A stretch of 64,000 nt of DNA from Norana najaformis (lineage: Eukaryota; Annelida; Clitellata; Crassiclitellata; Hormogastridae). Below, in pieces: positions 46,487 through 59,549 of the stretch; position 1 is the stretch's first letter; the number at the start of each line of letters is the position of its first letter. Made by a program: the position numbers and the translations under genes. Where the stretch lies: contig OZ029914.1 in NCBI GenBank assembly GCA_964023275.1, forward strand, positions 31,255,351 through 31,319,350, in the 5' to 3' direction. Under the pieces are notes generated by a model. The model was not told the DNA's origin. It made no database searches and was given only the letters and a program-made list of their open reading frames with translations.

Positions 46487-47645
46487 TGGTGTTTTGCTTT
46501 AGGCCTATCGATGGTGATAACATTCGGAGTGGCTCTGCTTGTCGTAGTCTACGTCTCCGTAATGACGGTGTGCGCCGTGTACATTCGTAAGTAAGTACAT
46601 GTGTACAATTTCTTCGCACATTTCTGGATATTTATAGCGCTTTTTGATGACCTCTCAAAGGCCCTTTATGATTTTATTTTTTTAAATGTTCATTTCTAAC
46701 AGCAAGATATAAAATAGGAATTACTAACCAAGCCGGTTATTCAGATTTAGTTTAATTATCAACTGATTAAGACAATTGCTCATATTTTGCAGCCGTCGAA
46801 AACGTTACAAGACAGCAACGGAAACCACCGAGCAGACGAGTTCCTTTCTTCAGCGCGAGAACAGCTCCATGCAGCTGGTCAATCTTTTCTCAAGACGCCG
46901 AGGACAAAACCACGGTCCTGGAGGCCGCCATATTGAAAACACTGCTCCGCGAGACGTGTTTTGTCTGCACCACCACGACGCATATATCTATGGCGGATGT
47001 CACGGACGCCATTTTGGCTGTTTACACGATGCTGGCGTTGAAAATACTCGAAATAACCGAGAAGGAGCGCAGAATGTGCGACTGTTTGAGAGTTTAAGTG
47101 TCGCAGGTCGACTTGAAAAACCTTCGGACGGATTGGCACAGGAACCAGACAGCAAATGGGGTAATCGGTACGAACAGGACGAAACAAAACCTGATTGGGT
47201 CTGTCTTAACGCCGCTGTGATTGGCTGTCCCCATGGCGACACACATTTCAAATCCGGCGACCGTTTTGTTAGTCGTACGACGGCTTCTGGAGGACCATTT
47301 GGGACAAATCTGGATCCCGATGTAGAAGATGGGCCGCCTGAGTGTCTCCACCTGAGCTGTGGATGCCCGAAAACGGAAAGTGAAACAAGCCGCAATTTCT
47401 TGAAAGACTGCGCGAAGCAACACGCCAAGCACGAAGCGTTCAGCCTAACCAAAGAGCCGTCAATTCTGGTGCTAGAGGTAAGTTCGGGTCACGACGAAGG
47501 CTCTGGTTGTTCAGAACTGGGTCAACTGGAAGCGAAGAAGACAGTGTCAAGCCTCGCGATTTCAGGTTTCGATGAAAAGGTGGACAAAACGGGCCCAGAT
47601 GTTGTTTGCCCGTGGATTTCATCCACTGGTTCTCCACTGCTTTGA
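46487..47645 (+). CDS. Membrane helix exon plus cytoplasmic tail exon (unit 4)
   Basis: Exons 46487-46590 and 46793-47645. One change against units 1-3, at 47399: TTT to TTC, Phe retained in the tail frame. The same change is in units 5 and 6. Confidence 0.55.
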
Positions 47646-47736
47646 ACCTATGATCTGGTGCATAGGCTGCATATGATGATAACGTAGAGCCTCGTTTCGC
47701 ATAGTTTTTCCTACAGCTTTGAATGCCAATGCTTCA

Positions 47737-47742
47737 AATAAA
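47737..47742 (+). terminator. Poly(A) signal AATAAA (unit 4)
   Basis: Located 92 nt after the stop codon. Confidence 0.55.
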
Positions 47743-48349
47743 AATTCTTTTGTAATGGCAGAAAATACTTTCTTTGAATATCTTTCTTATTTTTGTTTAT
47801 CTGGACGGTTTGCTGAACATGCAGACACGTAAATACAACCCCAATTCCAATGGGTCGCCAATTGAAAACTACTTTCTTTTAGTCAACTAATTCTTGGGTA
47901 TAAAAGTTTTCTTTAAGTTATATATATATGGAAGAAATTGTTAGAAGAAATTTCAGTGAGAAATAATTTCCAAAAACTGATATGCGGATATATGAATGAT
48001 GCCTGTAAACAGAAACTACATATTCATTAGTATTGTTGATGTTATTGATGTACTTATGTAATACTCAGTCTTAGTTTATTTGTTGTAGGCTAATTCGGTT
48101 GTAATTATTTACGGTTCGATAATGCAATTGTAATGGATTTGTGAAACCACCGATTACATGTAATTGTAATTTAAATGATGTAATGTGAGGGACCGGCCAC
48201 GAGGCTTGTCTTGGCTAGGATTTATAAATGATAATTTTCTTTAAAGCATTACTCGAATTGTATAATAGCCTGACTTTTAAGTTGTTTCGTTAGTTTTCGC
48301 TTGTTTCGAATATTTCACTGGTTTGTTTTATTAATTGAATTTAATATTT

Positions 48350-48547
48350 AAATTCCTTATTTCTTTGCAACTCCTCCACCCGCTGTCAAATAATATAATT
48401 AATTGCCCTTAGGACACCGCTTGATCGAAGGGACGCTGACACCAGATTAGGGCCTTTAGCCTAAGTTTAGGGCACTGATATTAAGGCTTCTCTGGATGCG
48501 ACAAATCGTGAAAGCGGGTGGAGGAGTTGCAAAGAAATACGGAATTT
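48350..48547. mobile_element. 198-bp inverted-terminus element (unit 5)
   Basis: Copy of 17007-17204. Confidence 0.6.
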
Positions 48548-49126
48548 GTTATTATCATTACTACTACTACCACTACTACTACTTTGTCATCATCATCACC
48601 ATCATCATCATCATAAAATTATTATTATAGAGTAACTGTTGTTAGTATTGTCTGGAGCGCCATCTCAAGGAGACTCAGGGCATGATGGTGAGATAATGGC
48701 AGATAACATTTCCCGTTGAACATTGCCACCGAAATCCTTTGGATAAACACAGAAAGTCTTTGTGGTTCATTTGTTGCGTCCGTTTTTCAATTTTGCAATG
48801 ATTCAGTTCTTCCGATGATCTCCAAGCGCCTTCAGTCTTATTTCTCACTGAAATTCCTTCAAAACCACCGCCACAAAGGCGTGGATGCGAGTGATTGTGG
48901 CGTATTTCACCCTTTTATTATTATTATTATTGTTGTTGTTGTTATGCAGTTGTCAATAAGTTGTTTAGATAATGTCGGAAGCGCCATCTCAAGAGGGCTC
49001 AGAGCATGATGGTAAAGTTCTGGAGAGGCAGATGGCTTTATTATTATTATTATTATTAATTTATTATTATTATTATTAATATTGTTATTATTGTTGTTGT
49101 TATTATTATTGTTACTAATATTATTA

Positions 49127-49176
<50 letters not shown>

Positions 49177-49409
49177 AAACAAATCTATTGTTACGTCACT
49201 TCAATTATGAAACAAATCTATTGTTGCTGGAGCAACTAGAGCTGCTGTGGCGTCCAGGCTGCCACACTGGAAACAGGTTGACCAGCCGCACCACCGATTC
49301 TCGTGATCTTGTCTTTAAGCGCCGTGGTGAAGAAGCAACCCTGAGTTAGCGGTCGCGTAAGTGTAGAGCGTTCTGTGGGCGTTTCTTCGATGGAGCGCGA
49401 GAACTTCCG

Positions 49410-49574
49410 GTGGGGATCGGAAGAACATCCAGCACCATCAACTCCCTCCTCTTCGCCGCCGTCGTCGTCTGCTTCGAAAGCGCCTGCGTCGTGGGCTTCA
49501 CTGACCCGAGCGTCGAAGTCTCCTCGACCTTAAAACGCCGGCTGACCTTCGACAGGCGATGTGGCAATCGTTGA
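49410..49574 (+). pseudogene. Signal-peptide-like leader, frameshifted (unit 5)
   Basis: Same class as units 2 and 3 (STLKRR), with the TGA at the repeat junction. Confidence 0.35.
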
Positions 49575-52500
49575 TCGCCGAAGAAGCGCGATACCGAATA
49601 GACCAGAAAGCTCGAAGCCGCAATCGTTGGATCGCCGACGAGGCGCGCTACCGAATAGACCAGAAAACTCGAAGCCGCAATCGTTGGATCGCCGACGAAG
49701 CGCGCTACCGAATAGACCAGAAAGCTCGAAGCCGCAATCGTTGGATCGCCGACGAAGCGCGCTACCGAATAGACCAGAAAGCTCGAAGCCGCAATCGTTG
49801 GATCGCCGACGAAGCGCGCTACCGAAAAGACCAGAAAGCTCGAAGCCGCAATCGTTGGATCGCCGACGAAGCGCGCTACCGAATAGACCAGAAAGCTCGA
49901 AACCGCAATCGTTGGATCGCCGACGAAGCGCGCTACCGAATAGACCAGAAAGCTCGAAGCCGCAATCGTTGGATCGCCGACGAAGCGCGTTACCGAATAG
50001 AGCAGATAGCTCGAAGCCGCAATCGTTGGATCGCCGACGAAGCGCGCTACCGAATAGACCAGAAAGCTCGAAGCCGCAATCGTTGGATCGCCGACGAGGC
50101 GCGCTACCGAATAGACCAGAAAGCTCGAAGCCGCAATCGTTGGATCGCCGACGAAGCGCGCTACCGAATAGACCAGAAAGCTCGAAGCCGCAATCGTTGG
50201 ATCGCCGACGAAGCGCGCTACCGAATAGACCAGAAAGCTCGAAGCCGCAATCGTTGGATCGCCGACGAGGCGCGCTACCGAATAGACCAGAAAGCTCGAA
50301 GCCGCAATCGTTGGATCGCCGACGAGGCGCGCTACCGAATAGACCAGAAAGCTCGAAGCCGCAATCGTTGGATCGCCGACGAAGCGCGCTACCGAATAGA
50401 CCAGAAAGCTCGAAGCCGCAATCGTTGGATAGCCGACGAGGCGCGCTACCGAATAGACCAGAAAGCTCGAAGCCGCAATCGTTGGATCGCCGACGAAGCG
50501 CGCTACCGAATAGACCAGAAAGCTCGAAGCCGCAATCGTTGGATCGCCGACGAAGCGCGCTACCGAAAAGACCAGAAAGCTCGAAGCCGCAATCGTTGGA
50601 TCGCCGACGAAGCGCGCTACCGAATAGACCAGAAAGCTCGAAACCCCAATCGTTGGATCGCCGACGAAGCGCGCTACCGAATAGACCAGAAAGCTCGAAG
50701 CCGCAATCGTTGGATCGCCGACGAAGCGCGTTACCGAATAGACCAGAAAGCTCGAAGCCGCAATCGTTGGATCGCCGACGAAGCGCGCTACCGAATAGAC
50801 CAGAAAGCTCGAAGCCGCAATCGTTGGATCGCCGACGAGGCGCGCTACCGAATAGACCAGAAAGCTCGAAGCCGCAATCGTTGGATCGCCGACGAAGCGC
50901 GCTACCGAATAGACCAGAAAGCTCGAAGCCGCAATCGTTGGATCGCCGACGAAGCGCGCTACCGAAAAGACCAGAAAGCTCGAAGCCGCAATCGTTGGAT
51001 CGCCGACGAAGCGCGCTACCGAATAGACCAGAAAGCTCGAAACCGCAATCGTTGGATCGCCGACGAAGCGCGCTACCGAATAGACCAGAAAGCTCGAAGC
51101 CGCAATCGTTGGATCGCCGACGAAGCGCGTTACCGAATAGAGCAGATAGCTCGAAGCCGCAATCGTTGGATCGCCGACGAAGCGCGCTACCGAATAGACC
51201 AGAAAGCTCGAAGCCGCAATCGTTGGATCGCCTACGAGGCGCGCTACCGAATAGACCAGAAAGCTCGAAGCCGCAATCGTTGGATCGCCGACGAAGCGCG
51301 CTACCGAATAGACCAGAAAGCTCGAAGCCGCAATCGTTGGATCGCCGACGAAGCGCGCTACCGAATAGACCAGAAAGCTCGAAGCCGCAATCGTTGGATC
51401 GCCGACGAGGCGCGCTACCGAATAGACCAGAAAGCTCGAAGCCGCAATCGTCGGATCGCCGACGAGGCGCGCTACCGAATAGACCAGAAGGCTCGAAGCC
51501 GCAATCGTTGGATCGCCGACGAAGCGCGCTACCGAATAGACCAGAAAGCTCGAAGCCGCAATCGTTGGATCGCCGACGAAGCGCGCTACCGAATAGACCA
51601 GAAAGCTCGAAGCCGCAATCGTTGGATCGCCGACGAAGCGCGCTACCGAATAGACCAGAAAGCTCGAAGCCGCAATCGTTGGATCGCCGACGATGCGCGC
51701 TACCGAATAGACCAGAAAGCTCGAAACCGCAATCGTTGGATCGCCGACGAGGCGCGCTACCGAATAGACCAGAAAGCTCGAAGCCGCAATCGTTGGATCG
51801 CCGACGAAGCGCGTTACCGAATAGAGCAGATAGCTCGAAGCCGCAATCGTTGGATCGCCGACGAAGCGCGCTACCGAATAGACCAGAAAGCTCGAAGCCG
51901 CAATCGTTGGATCGCCGACGAGGCGCGCTACCGAATAGACCAGAAAGCTCGAAGCCGCAATCGTTGGATCGCCGACGAAGCGCGCTACCGAATAGACCAG
52001 AAAGCTCGAAGCCGCAATCGTTGGATCGCCGACGAGGCGCGCTACCGAATAGACCAGAAAGCTCGAAGCCGCAATCGTTGGATCGCCGACGAAGCGCGCT
52101 ACCGAATAGACCAGAAAGCTCGAAGCCGCAATCGTTGGATCGCCGACGAGGCGCGCTACCGAATAGACCAGAAAGCTCGAAGCCGCAATCGTTGGATCGC
52201 CGACGAAGCGCGCTACCGAATAGACCAGAAAGCTCGAAGCCGCAATCGTTGGATCGCCGACGAAGCGCGCTACCGAAAAGACCAGAAAGCTCGAAGCCGC
52301 AATCGTTGGATCGCCGACGAAGCGCGCTACCGAATAGACCATAAAGCTCGAAACCGCAATCGTTGGATCGCCGACGAAGCGCGCTACCGAATAGACCAGA
52401 AAGCTCGAAGCCGCAATCGTTGGATCGCCGACGAAGCGCGTTACCGAATAGAGCAGATAGCTCGAAGCCGCAATCGTTGGATCGCCGACGAAGCGCGCTA

Positions 52501-53350
52501 CCGAATAGACCAGAAAGCTCGAAGCCGCAATCGTTGGATCGCCGACGAGGCGCGCTACCGAATAGACCAGAAAACTCGAAGCCGCAATCGTTGGATCGCC
52601 GACGAAGCGCGCTACCGAATAGACCAGAAAGCTCGAAGCCGCAATCGTTGGATCGCCGACGAAGCGCGCTACCGAATAGACCAGAAAGCTCGAAGCCGCA
52701 ATCGTTGGATCGCCGACGAAGCGCGCTACCGAAAAGACCAGAAAGCTCGAAGCCGCAATCGTTGGATCGCCGACGAAGCGCGCTACCGAATAGACCAGAA
52801 AGCTCGAAACCGCAATCGTTGGATCGCCGACGAAGCGCGCTACCGAATAGACCAGAAAGCTCGAAGCCGCAATCGTTGGATCGCCGACGAAGCGCGTTAC
52901 CGAATAGAGCAGATAGCTCGAAGCCGCAATCGTTGGATCGCCGACGAAGCGCGCTACCGAATAGACCAGAAAGCTCGAAGCCGCAATCGTTGGATCGCCG
53001 ACGAGGCGCGCTACCGAATAGACCAGAAAGCTCGAAGCCGCAATCGTTGGATCGCCGACGAAGCGCGCTACCGAATAGACCAGAAAGCTCGAAGCCGCAA
53101 TCGTTGGATCGCCGACGAAGCGCGCTACCGAATAGACCAGAAAGCTCGAAGCCGCAATCGTTGGATCGCCGACGAGGCGCGCTACCGAATAGACCAGAAA
53201 GCTCGAAGCCGCAATCGTCGGATCGCCGACGAGGCGCGCTACCGAATAGACCAGAAAGCTCGAAGCCGCAATCGTTGGATCGCCGACGAGGCGCGTTACC
53301 GAGCAGACGAAAAGGCTCGATGCCGCAATCTTTGGGTCGGCGACTAAGCG
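49565..53350 (+). repeat. 57-bp minisatellite, about 66 copies (unit 5)
   Basis: Open without a stop for 1262 codons in the WIADE frame (49559-53347) and for 1340 codons in one minus frame. The SKPQSL frame is cut by TAA in GACCATAAAG at about 52342. Its first repeats match units 2 and 3. Confidence 0.95.
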
Positions 53351-53982
53351 CTCTGCCGTACTGACCAAAGGCTCAGATCAGCATTCGAACGATTGGACCA
53401 CAGGCTGGGACCCGCAATGGGAAAACCGTGTTTTACTTGTACCATATTGAACGCAGCACGTGGTACTTTTTGGGAAGCGCAATCATTTGCTGACAAATAA
53501 CGCAGTTAATTTATCTCTTACCTCAGTGAAAAGGTTTTTTATTATGCTATTTCTGTTAGAAAATTCTATTTCTCCTCCCTCAAGTTTTCTTTTCTTACAC
53601 TCTGAAGTCATTTTGGGGTTTATTATTGCCCGAATGAATTTCCGATCAAGATGGCGGTCACCGGAATGACCATCGAGCTGTATTATTAGAAAAATTTAGT
53701 AAGTAAGATAAACGTCGAACTTTATTATTAGAAGAAAAAAGTAAGTACCAATTTTCATTGACAGATATTTCAGAAATTCCGATGACCATCGCAGAACCCA
53801 TAATATGCCTTCTCGGGCAGCGTGTTTTAGACCACTGCTCTATGGGTACAATTTTTTTAATTATTTTATCAGCAGTAATCTAACAAAAGTCGTACCATAA
53901 GTGGAGGCGCCAACGGCACTACAATTAAAGAATATTTAGTTTACTTGATTTGATTCATGAGAAAATAAATCTTTTATAGCAG

Positions 53983-55141
53983 TGGTGTTTTGCTTTAGGC
54001 CTATCGATGGTGATAACATTCGGAGTGGCTCTGCTTGTCGTAGTCTACGTCTCCGTAATGACGGTGTGCGCCGTGTACATTCGTAAGTAAGTACATGTGT
54101 ACAATTTCTTCGCACATTTCTGGATATTTATAGCGCTTTTTGATGACCTCTCAAAGGCCCTTTATGATTTTATTTTTTTAAATGTTCATTTCTAACAGCA
54201 AGATATAAAATAGGAATTACTAACCAAGCCGGTTATTCAGATTTAGTTTAATTATCAACTGATTAAGACAATTGCTCATATTTTGCAGCCGTCGAAAACG
54301 TTACAAGACAGCAACGGAAACCACCGAGCAGACGAGTTCCTTTCTTCAGCGCGAGAACAGCTCCATGCAGCTGGTCAATCTTTTCTCAAGACGCCGAGGA
54401 CAAAACCACGGTCCTGGAGGCCGCCATATTGAAAACACTGCTCCGCGAGACGTGTTTTGTCTGCACCACCACGACGCATATATCTATGGCGGATGTCACG
54501 GACGCCATTTTGGCTGTTTACACGATGCTGGCGTTGAAAATACTCGAAATAACCGAGAAGGAGCGCAGAATGTGCGACTGTTTGAGAGTTTAAGTGTCGC
54601 AGGTCGACTTGAAAAACCTTCGGACGGATTGGCACAGGAACCAGACAGCAAATGGGGTAATCGGTACGAACAGGACGAAACAAAACCTGATTGGGTCTGT
54701 CTTAACGCCGCTGTGATTGGCTGTCCCCATGGCGACACACATTTCAAATCCGGCGACCGTTTTGTTAGTCGTACGACGGCTTCTGGAGGACCATTTGGGA
54801 CAAATCTGGATCCCGATGTAGAAGATGGGCCGCCTGAGTGTCTCCACCTGAGCTGTGGATGCCCGAAAACGGAAAGTGAAACAAGCCGCAATTTCTTGAA
54901 AGACTGCGCGAAGCAACACGCCAAGCACGAAGCGTTCAGCCTAACCAAAGAGCCGTCAATTCTGGTGCTAGAGGTAAGTTCGGGTCACGACGAAGGCTCT
55001 GGTTGTTCAGAACTGGGTCAACTGGAAGCGAAGAAGACAGTGTCAAGCCTCGCGATTTCAGGTTTCGATGAAAAGGTGGACAAAACGGGCCCAGATGTTG
55101 TTTGCCCGTGGATTTCATCCACTGGTTCTCCACTGCTTTGA
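53983..55141 (+). CDS. Membrane helix exon plus cytoplasmic tail exon (unit 5)
   Basis: Exons 53983-54086 and 54289-55141. The coding sequence is as in unit 4. The upstream spacer has one extra T and one fewer A in its homopolymer (ATTTTTTTAATT near 53851). Confidence 0.55.
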
Positions 55142-55232
55142 ACCTATGATCTGGTGCATAGGCTGCATATGATGATAACGTAGAGCCTCGTTTCGCATAG
55201 TTTTTCCTACAGCTTTGAATGCCAATGCTTCA

Positions 55233-55238
55233 AATAAA
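55233..55238 (+). terminator. Poly(A) signal AATAAA (unit 5)
   Basis: Located 92 nt after the stop codon. Confidence 0.55.
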
Positions 55239-55845
55239 AATTCTTTTGTAATGGCAGAAAATACTTTCTTTGAATATCTTTCTTATTTTTGTTTATCTGG
55301 ACGGTTTGCTGAACATGCAGACACGTAAATACAACCCCAATTCCAATGGGTCGCCAATTGAAAACTACTTTCTTTTAGTCAACTAATTCTTGGGTATAAA
55401 AGTTTTCTTTAAGTTATATATATATGGAAGAAATTGTTAGAAGAAATTTCAGTGAGAAATAATTTCCAAAAACTGATATGCGGATATATGAATGATGCCT
55501 GTAAACAGAAACTACATATTCATTAGTATTGTTGATGTTATTGATGTACTTATGTAATACTCAGTCTTAGTTTATTTGTTGTAGGCTAATTCAGTTGTAA
55601 TTATTTACGGTTCGATAATGCAATTGTAATGGATTTGTGAAACCACCGATTACATGTAATTGTAATTTAAATGATGTAATGTGAGGGACCGGCCACGAGG
55701 CTTGTCTTGGCTAGGATTTATAAATGATAATTTTCTTTAAAGCATTACTCGAATTGTATAATAGCCTGACTTTTAAGTTGTTTCGTTAGTTTTCGCTTGT
55801 TTCGAATATTTCACTGGTTTGTTTTATTAATTGAATTTAATATTT

Positions 55846-56043
55846 AAATTCCTTATTTCTTTGCAACTCCTCCACCCGCTGTCAAATAATATAATTAATT
55901 GCCCTTAGGACACCGCTTGATCGAAGGGACGCTGACACCAGATTAGGGCCTTTAGCCTAAGTTTAGGGCACTGATATTAAGGCTTCTCTGGATGCGACAA
56001 ATCGTGAAAGCGGGTGGAGGAGTTGCAAAGAAATACGGAATTT
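55846..56043. mobile_element. 198-bp inverted-terminus element (unit 6)
   Basis: Copy of 17007-17204. Confidence 0.6.
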
Positions 56044-56635
56044 GTTATTATCATTACTACTACTACCACTACCACTACTACTACTTTGGCATCATCATCA
56101 TCATCATCATCATCATAAAATTATTATTATAGAGTAACTGTTGTTAGTATTGTCTGGAGCGCCATCTCAAGGAGACTCAGGGCATGATGGTGAGATAATG
56201 GCAGATAACATTTCCCGTTGAACATTGCCACCGAAATCCTTTGGATAAACACAGAAGGTCTCTTGAGGTTCATTTGTTGCGTCCGTTTTTCAATTTTGCA
56301 ATGAATTCCAGTCCTTCCGATGATCTCCAAGCGCCTTCAGTCTTATTTCTCACTGAAATTCCTTCAAAACCACCGCCACAAAGGCGTGGATGCGGGTGAT
56401 TGTGGCGTATTTCACTCTTTTATTATTATTATTATTATTGTTGTTGTTGTTGTTGTTGCTGTTATGCAGTTGTCAATAAGTTGTTTAGATAATGTCGGAA
56501 GCGCCATCTCAAGAGGGCTCAGAGCATGATGGTAAAGTTCTGGAGAGGCAGATGGCTTTATTATTGTTATTATTAATTTATTATTATTATTAATAATATT
56601 GTTATTATTGTTGTTGTTATTATTATTGTTACGAA

Positions 56636-56666
<31 letters not shown>

Positions 56667-56899
56667 AAACAAATCTATTGTTACGTCACTTCAATTATGA
56701 AACAAATCTATTGTTGCTGGAGCAACTAGAGCTGCTGTGGCGTCCAGGCTGCCACACTGGAAACAGGTTGACCAGCCGCACCACCGATTCTCGTGATCTT
56801 GTCTTTAAGCGCCGTGGTGAAGAAGCAACCCTGAGTTAGCGGTCGCGTAAGTGTAGAGCGTTCTGTGGGCGTTTCTTCGATGGAACGCGAGAACTTCCG

Positions 56900-57658
56900 G
56901 TGTGGATCGGACGAACATCCAGCACCATCAACTCCCTCCTCTTCATCGCCGTCGTCGTATGCTTCGAAGGCGCCTGCGTCGTGGGCTTCACTGACCCGAG
57001 CGTCGAAGTCTCCTCGACCTCGACCCGCCGGCTGACCTTCGACAGGCGGTGTGGCAATCGAAGCCGCAATCGTTGGATCGCCGACGAAGCGCGCTACCGA
57101 ATAGACCAGAAAGCTCGAAGCCGCAATCGTTGGATCGCCGACGAAGCGCGCTACCGAATAGACCAGAAAGCTCGAAGCCGCAATCGTTGGATCGCCGACG
57201 AAGCGCGCTACCGAATAGACCAGAAAGCTCGAAGCCGCAATCGTTGGATCGCCGACGAAGCGCGCTACCAAATAGACCAGAAAGCTCGAAGCCGCAATCG
57301 TTGGATGCCCGACGAGGCGCGCTACCGAATAGACCAGAAAGCTCGAAGCCGCAATCGTTGGATCGCCGACGAAGCGCGCTACCGAATAGACCAGAAAGCT
57401 CGAAGCCGCAATCGTTGGATCGCCGACGAAGCGCGCTACCGAATAGACCAGAAAGCTCGAAGCCGCAATCGTTGGATCGCCGACGAGGCGCGCTACCGAA
57501 TAGACCAGAAAGCTCGAAGCCGCAATCGTCGGATCGCCGACGAGGCGCGCTACCGAATAGACCAGAAAGCTCGAAGCCGCAATCGTTGGATCGCCGACGA
57601 GGCGCGTTACCGAGCAGACGAAAAGGCTCGATGCCGCAATCTTTGGGTCGGCGACTAA
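56900..57658 (+). CDS. Signal-peptide-like leader fused in frame to 19-residue repeats (unit 6)
   Basis: This is the only unit in which leader and whole array share one uninterrupted frame (252 codons from GTG; open upstream to a TAG at 56837). INSLLFIAVVVCFEGACVVG looks like a signal peptide; FTDPSVEVSSTSTRR leads straight into about ten 19-residue repeats (RNRWIADEARYRIDQKARS), very rich in Arg, Lys, Asp and Glu with one Trp per repeat. The frame ends at the TAA common to all arrays (57656-57658). No ATG is in frame, so an upstream exon or a non-AUG start would be required. Relative to unit 1, leader changes include two synonymous ones (AGA to CGA, GTC to GTA). I propose it as the secreted or extracellular part of the family. 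Function is unknown and coding status unproven. Confidence 0.35.
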   Translation: MWIGRTSSTINSLLFIAVVVCFEGACVVGFTDPSVEVSSTSTRRLTFDRRCGNRSRNRWIADEARYRIDQKARSRNRWIADEARYRIDQKARSRNRWIADEARYRIDQKARSRNRWIADEARYQIDQKARSRNRWMPDEARYRIDQKARSRNRWIADEARYRIDQKARSRNRWIADEARYRIDQKARSRNRWIADEARYRIDQKARSRNRRIADEARYRIDQKARSRNRWIADEARYRADEKARCRNLWVGD

Positions 57659-57660
57659 GC
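57055..57660 (+). repeat. 57-bp minisatellite, about 11 copies (unit 6)
   Basis: The array begins AATCGAAGCCGCAATCG, without the 1-bp deletion seen in units 1-5. One repeat has GGATGCCCGACG in place of GGATCGCCGACG (57304). Confidence 0.95.
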
Positions 57661-58293
57661 GCTCTGCCGTACTGACCAAAGGCTCAGATCAGCATTCGAA
57701 CGATTGGACCACAGGCTGGGACCCGCAATGGGAAAACCGTGTTTTACTTGTACCATATTGAACGCAGCACGTGGTACTTTTTGGGAAGCGCAATCATTTG
57801 CTGACAAATAACGCAGTTAATTTATCTCTTACCTCAGTGAAAAGGTTTTTTATTATGCTATTTCTGTTAGAAAATTCTATTTCTCCTCCCTCAAGTTTTC
57901 TTTTCTTACACTCTGAAGTCATTTTGGGGTTTATTATTGCCCGAATGAATTTCCGATCAAGATGGCGGTCACCGGAATGACCATCGAGCTGTATTATTAG
58001 AAAAATTTAGTAAGTAAGATAAACGTCGAACTTTATTATTAGAAGAAAAAAGTAAGTACCAATTTTCATTGACAGATATTTCAGAAATTCCGATGACCAT
58101 CGCAGAACCCATAATATGCCTTCTCGGGCAGCGTGTTTTAGACCACTGCTCTATGGGTACAATTTTTTTAATTATTTTATCAGCAGTAATCTAACAAAAG
58201 TCGTACCATAAGTGGAGGCGCCAACGGCACTACAATTAAAGAATATTTAGTTTACTTGATTTGATTCATGAGAAAATAAATCTTTTATAGCAG

Positions 58294-59452
58294 TGGTGTT
58301 TTGCTTTAGGCCTATCGATGGTGATAACATTCGGAGTGGCTCTGCTTGTCGTAGTCTACGTCTCCGTAATGACGGTGTGCGCCGTGTACATTCGTAAGTA
58401 AGTACATGTGTACAATTTCTTCGCACATTTCTGGATATTTATAGCGCTTTTTGATGACCTCTCAAAGGCCCTTTATGATTTTATTTTTTTAAATGTTCAT
58501 TTCTAACAGCAAGATATAAAATAGGAATTACTAACCAAGCCGGTTATTCAGATTTAGTTTAATTATCAACTGATTAAGACAATTGCTCATATTTTGCAGC
58601 CGTCGAAAACGTTACAAGACAGCAACGGAAACCACCGAGCAGACGAGTTCCTTTCTTCAGCGCGAGAACAGCTCCATGCAGCTGGTCAATCTTTTCTCAA
58701 GACGCCGAGGACAAAACCACGGTCCTGGAGGCCGCCATATTGAAAACACTGCTCCGCGAGACGTGTTTTGTCTGCACCACCACGACGCATATATCTATGG
58801 CGGATGTCACGGACGCCATTTTGGCTGTTTACACGATGCTGGCGTTGAAAATACTCGAAATAACCGAGAAGGAGCGCAGAATGTGCGACTGTTTGAGAGT
58901 TTAAGTGTCGCAGGTCGACTTGAAAAACCTTCGGACGGATTGGCACAGGAACCAGACAGCAAATGGGGTAATCGGTACGAACAGGACGAAACAAAACCTG
59001 ATTGGGTCTGTCTTAACGCCGCTGTGATTGGCTGTCCCCATGGCGACACACATTTCAAATCCGGCGACCGTTTTGTTAGTCGTACGACGGCTTCTGGAGG
59101 ACCATTTGGGACAAATCTGGATCCCGATGTAGAAGATGGGCCGCCTGAGTGTCTCCACCTGAGCTGTGGATGCCCGAAAACGGAAAGTGAAACAAGCCGC
59201 AATTTCTTGAAAGACTGCGCGAAGCAACACGCCAAGCACGAAGCGTTCAGCCTAACCAAAGAGCCGTCAATTCTGGTGCTAGAGGTAAGTTCGGGTCACG
59301 ACGAAGGCTCTGGTTGTTCAGAACTGGGTCAACTGGAAGCGAAGAAGACAGTGTCAAGCCTCGCGATTTCAGGTTTCGATGAAAAGGTGGACAAAACGGG
59401 CCCAGATGTTGTTTGCCCGTGGATTTCATCCACTGGTTCTCCACTGCTTTGA
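58294..59452 (+). CDS. Membrane helix exon plus cytoplasmic tail exon (unit 6)
   Basis: Exons 58294-58397 and 58600-59452. The tail is as in units 4 and 5. With the intact leader upstream, this unit is the best candidate for a functional copy. Confidence 0.55.
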
Positions 59453-59543
59453 ACCTATGATCTGGTGCATAGGCTGCATATGATGATAACGTAGAGCCTC
59501 GTTTCGCATAGTTTTTCCTACAGCTTTGAATGCCAATGCTTCA

Positions 59544-59549
59544 AATAAA
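59544..59549 (+). terminator. Poly(A) signal AATAAA (unit 6)
   Basis: Located 92 nt after the stop codon. Confidence 0.55.

Larger units (their letters stand above)
35385..47945 (+). repeat. Tandem mega-repeat unit 4 (12561 bp)
   Basis: Longest unit, entirely because of its 8.8-kb minisatellite. The backbone matches the others. From this unit rightward the membrane-exon acceptor reads TTTTATAGCAG, where units 1-3 have TTTTATTGCAG. Confidence 0.95.
47946..55441 (+). repeat. Tandem mega-repeat unit 5 (7496 bp)
   Basis: The backbone is close to unit 4. The final ~17 repeats of its array match the end of the unit 4 array in order and spacing (GACCATAAAG lies 964 bp before the last repeat marker GAGCAGACG in both). 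Confidence 0.95.

Noticed and set aside
56847..56860. CGC|GTAAGTGTAG before the leader as a donor that would place the minisatellite in an intron
   Set aside because: It is a good donor match, but every frame upstream of it is closed by nearby stops and no matching acceptor or exon could be supported. It remains possible for a non-coding first exon.
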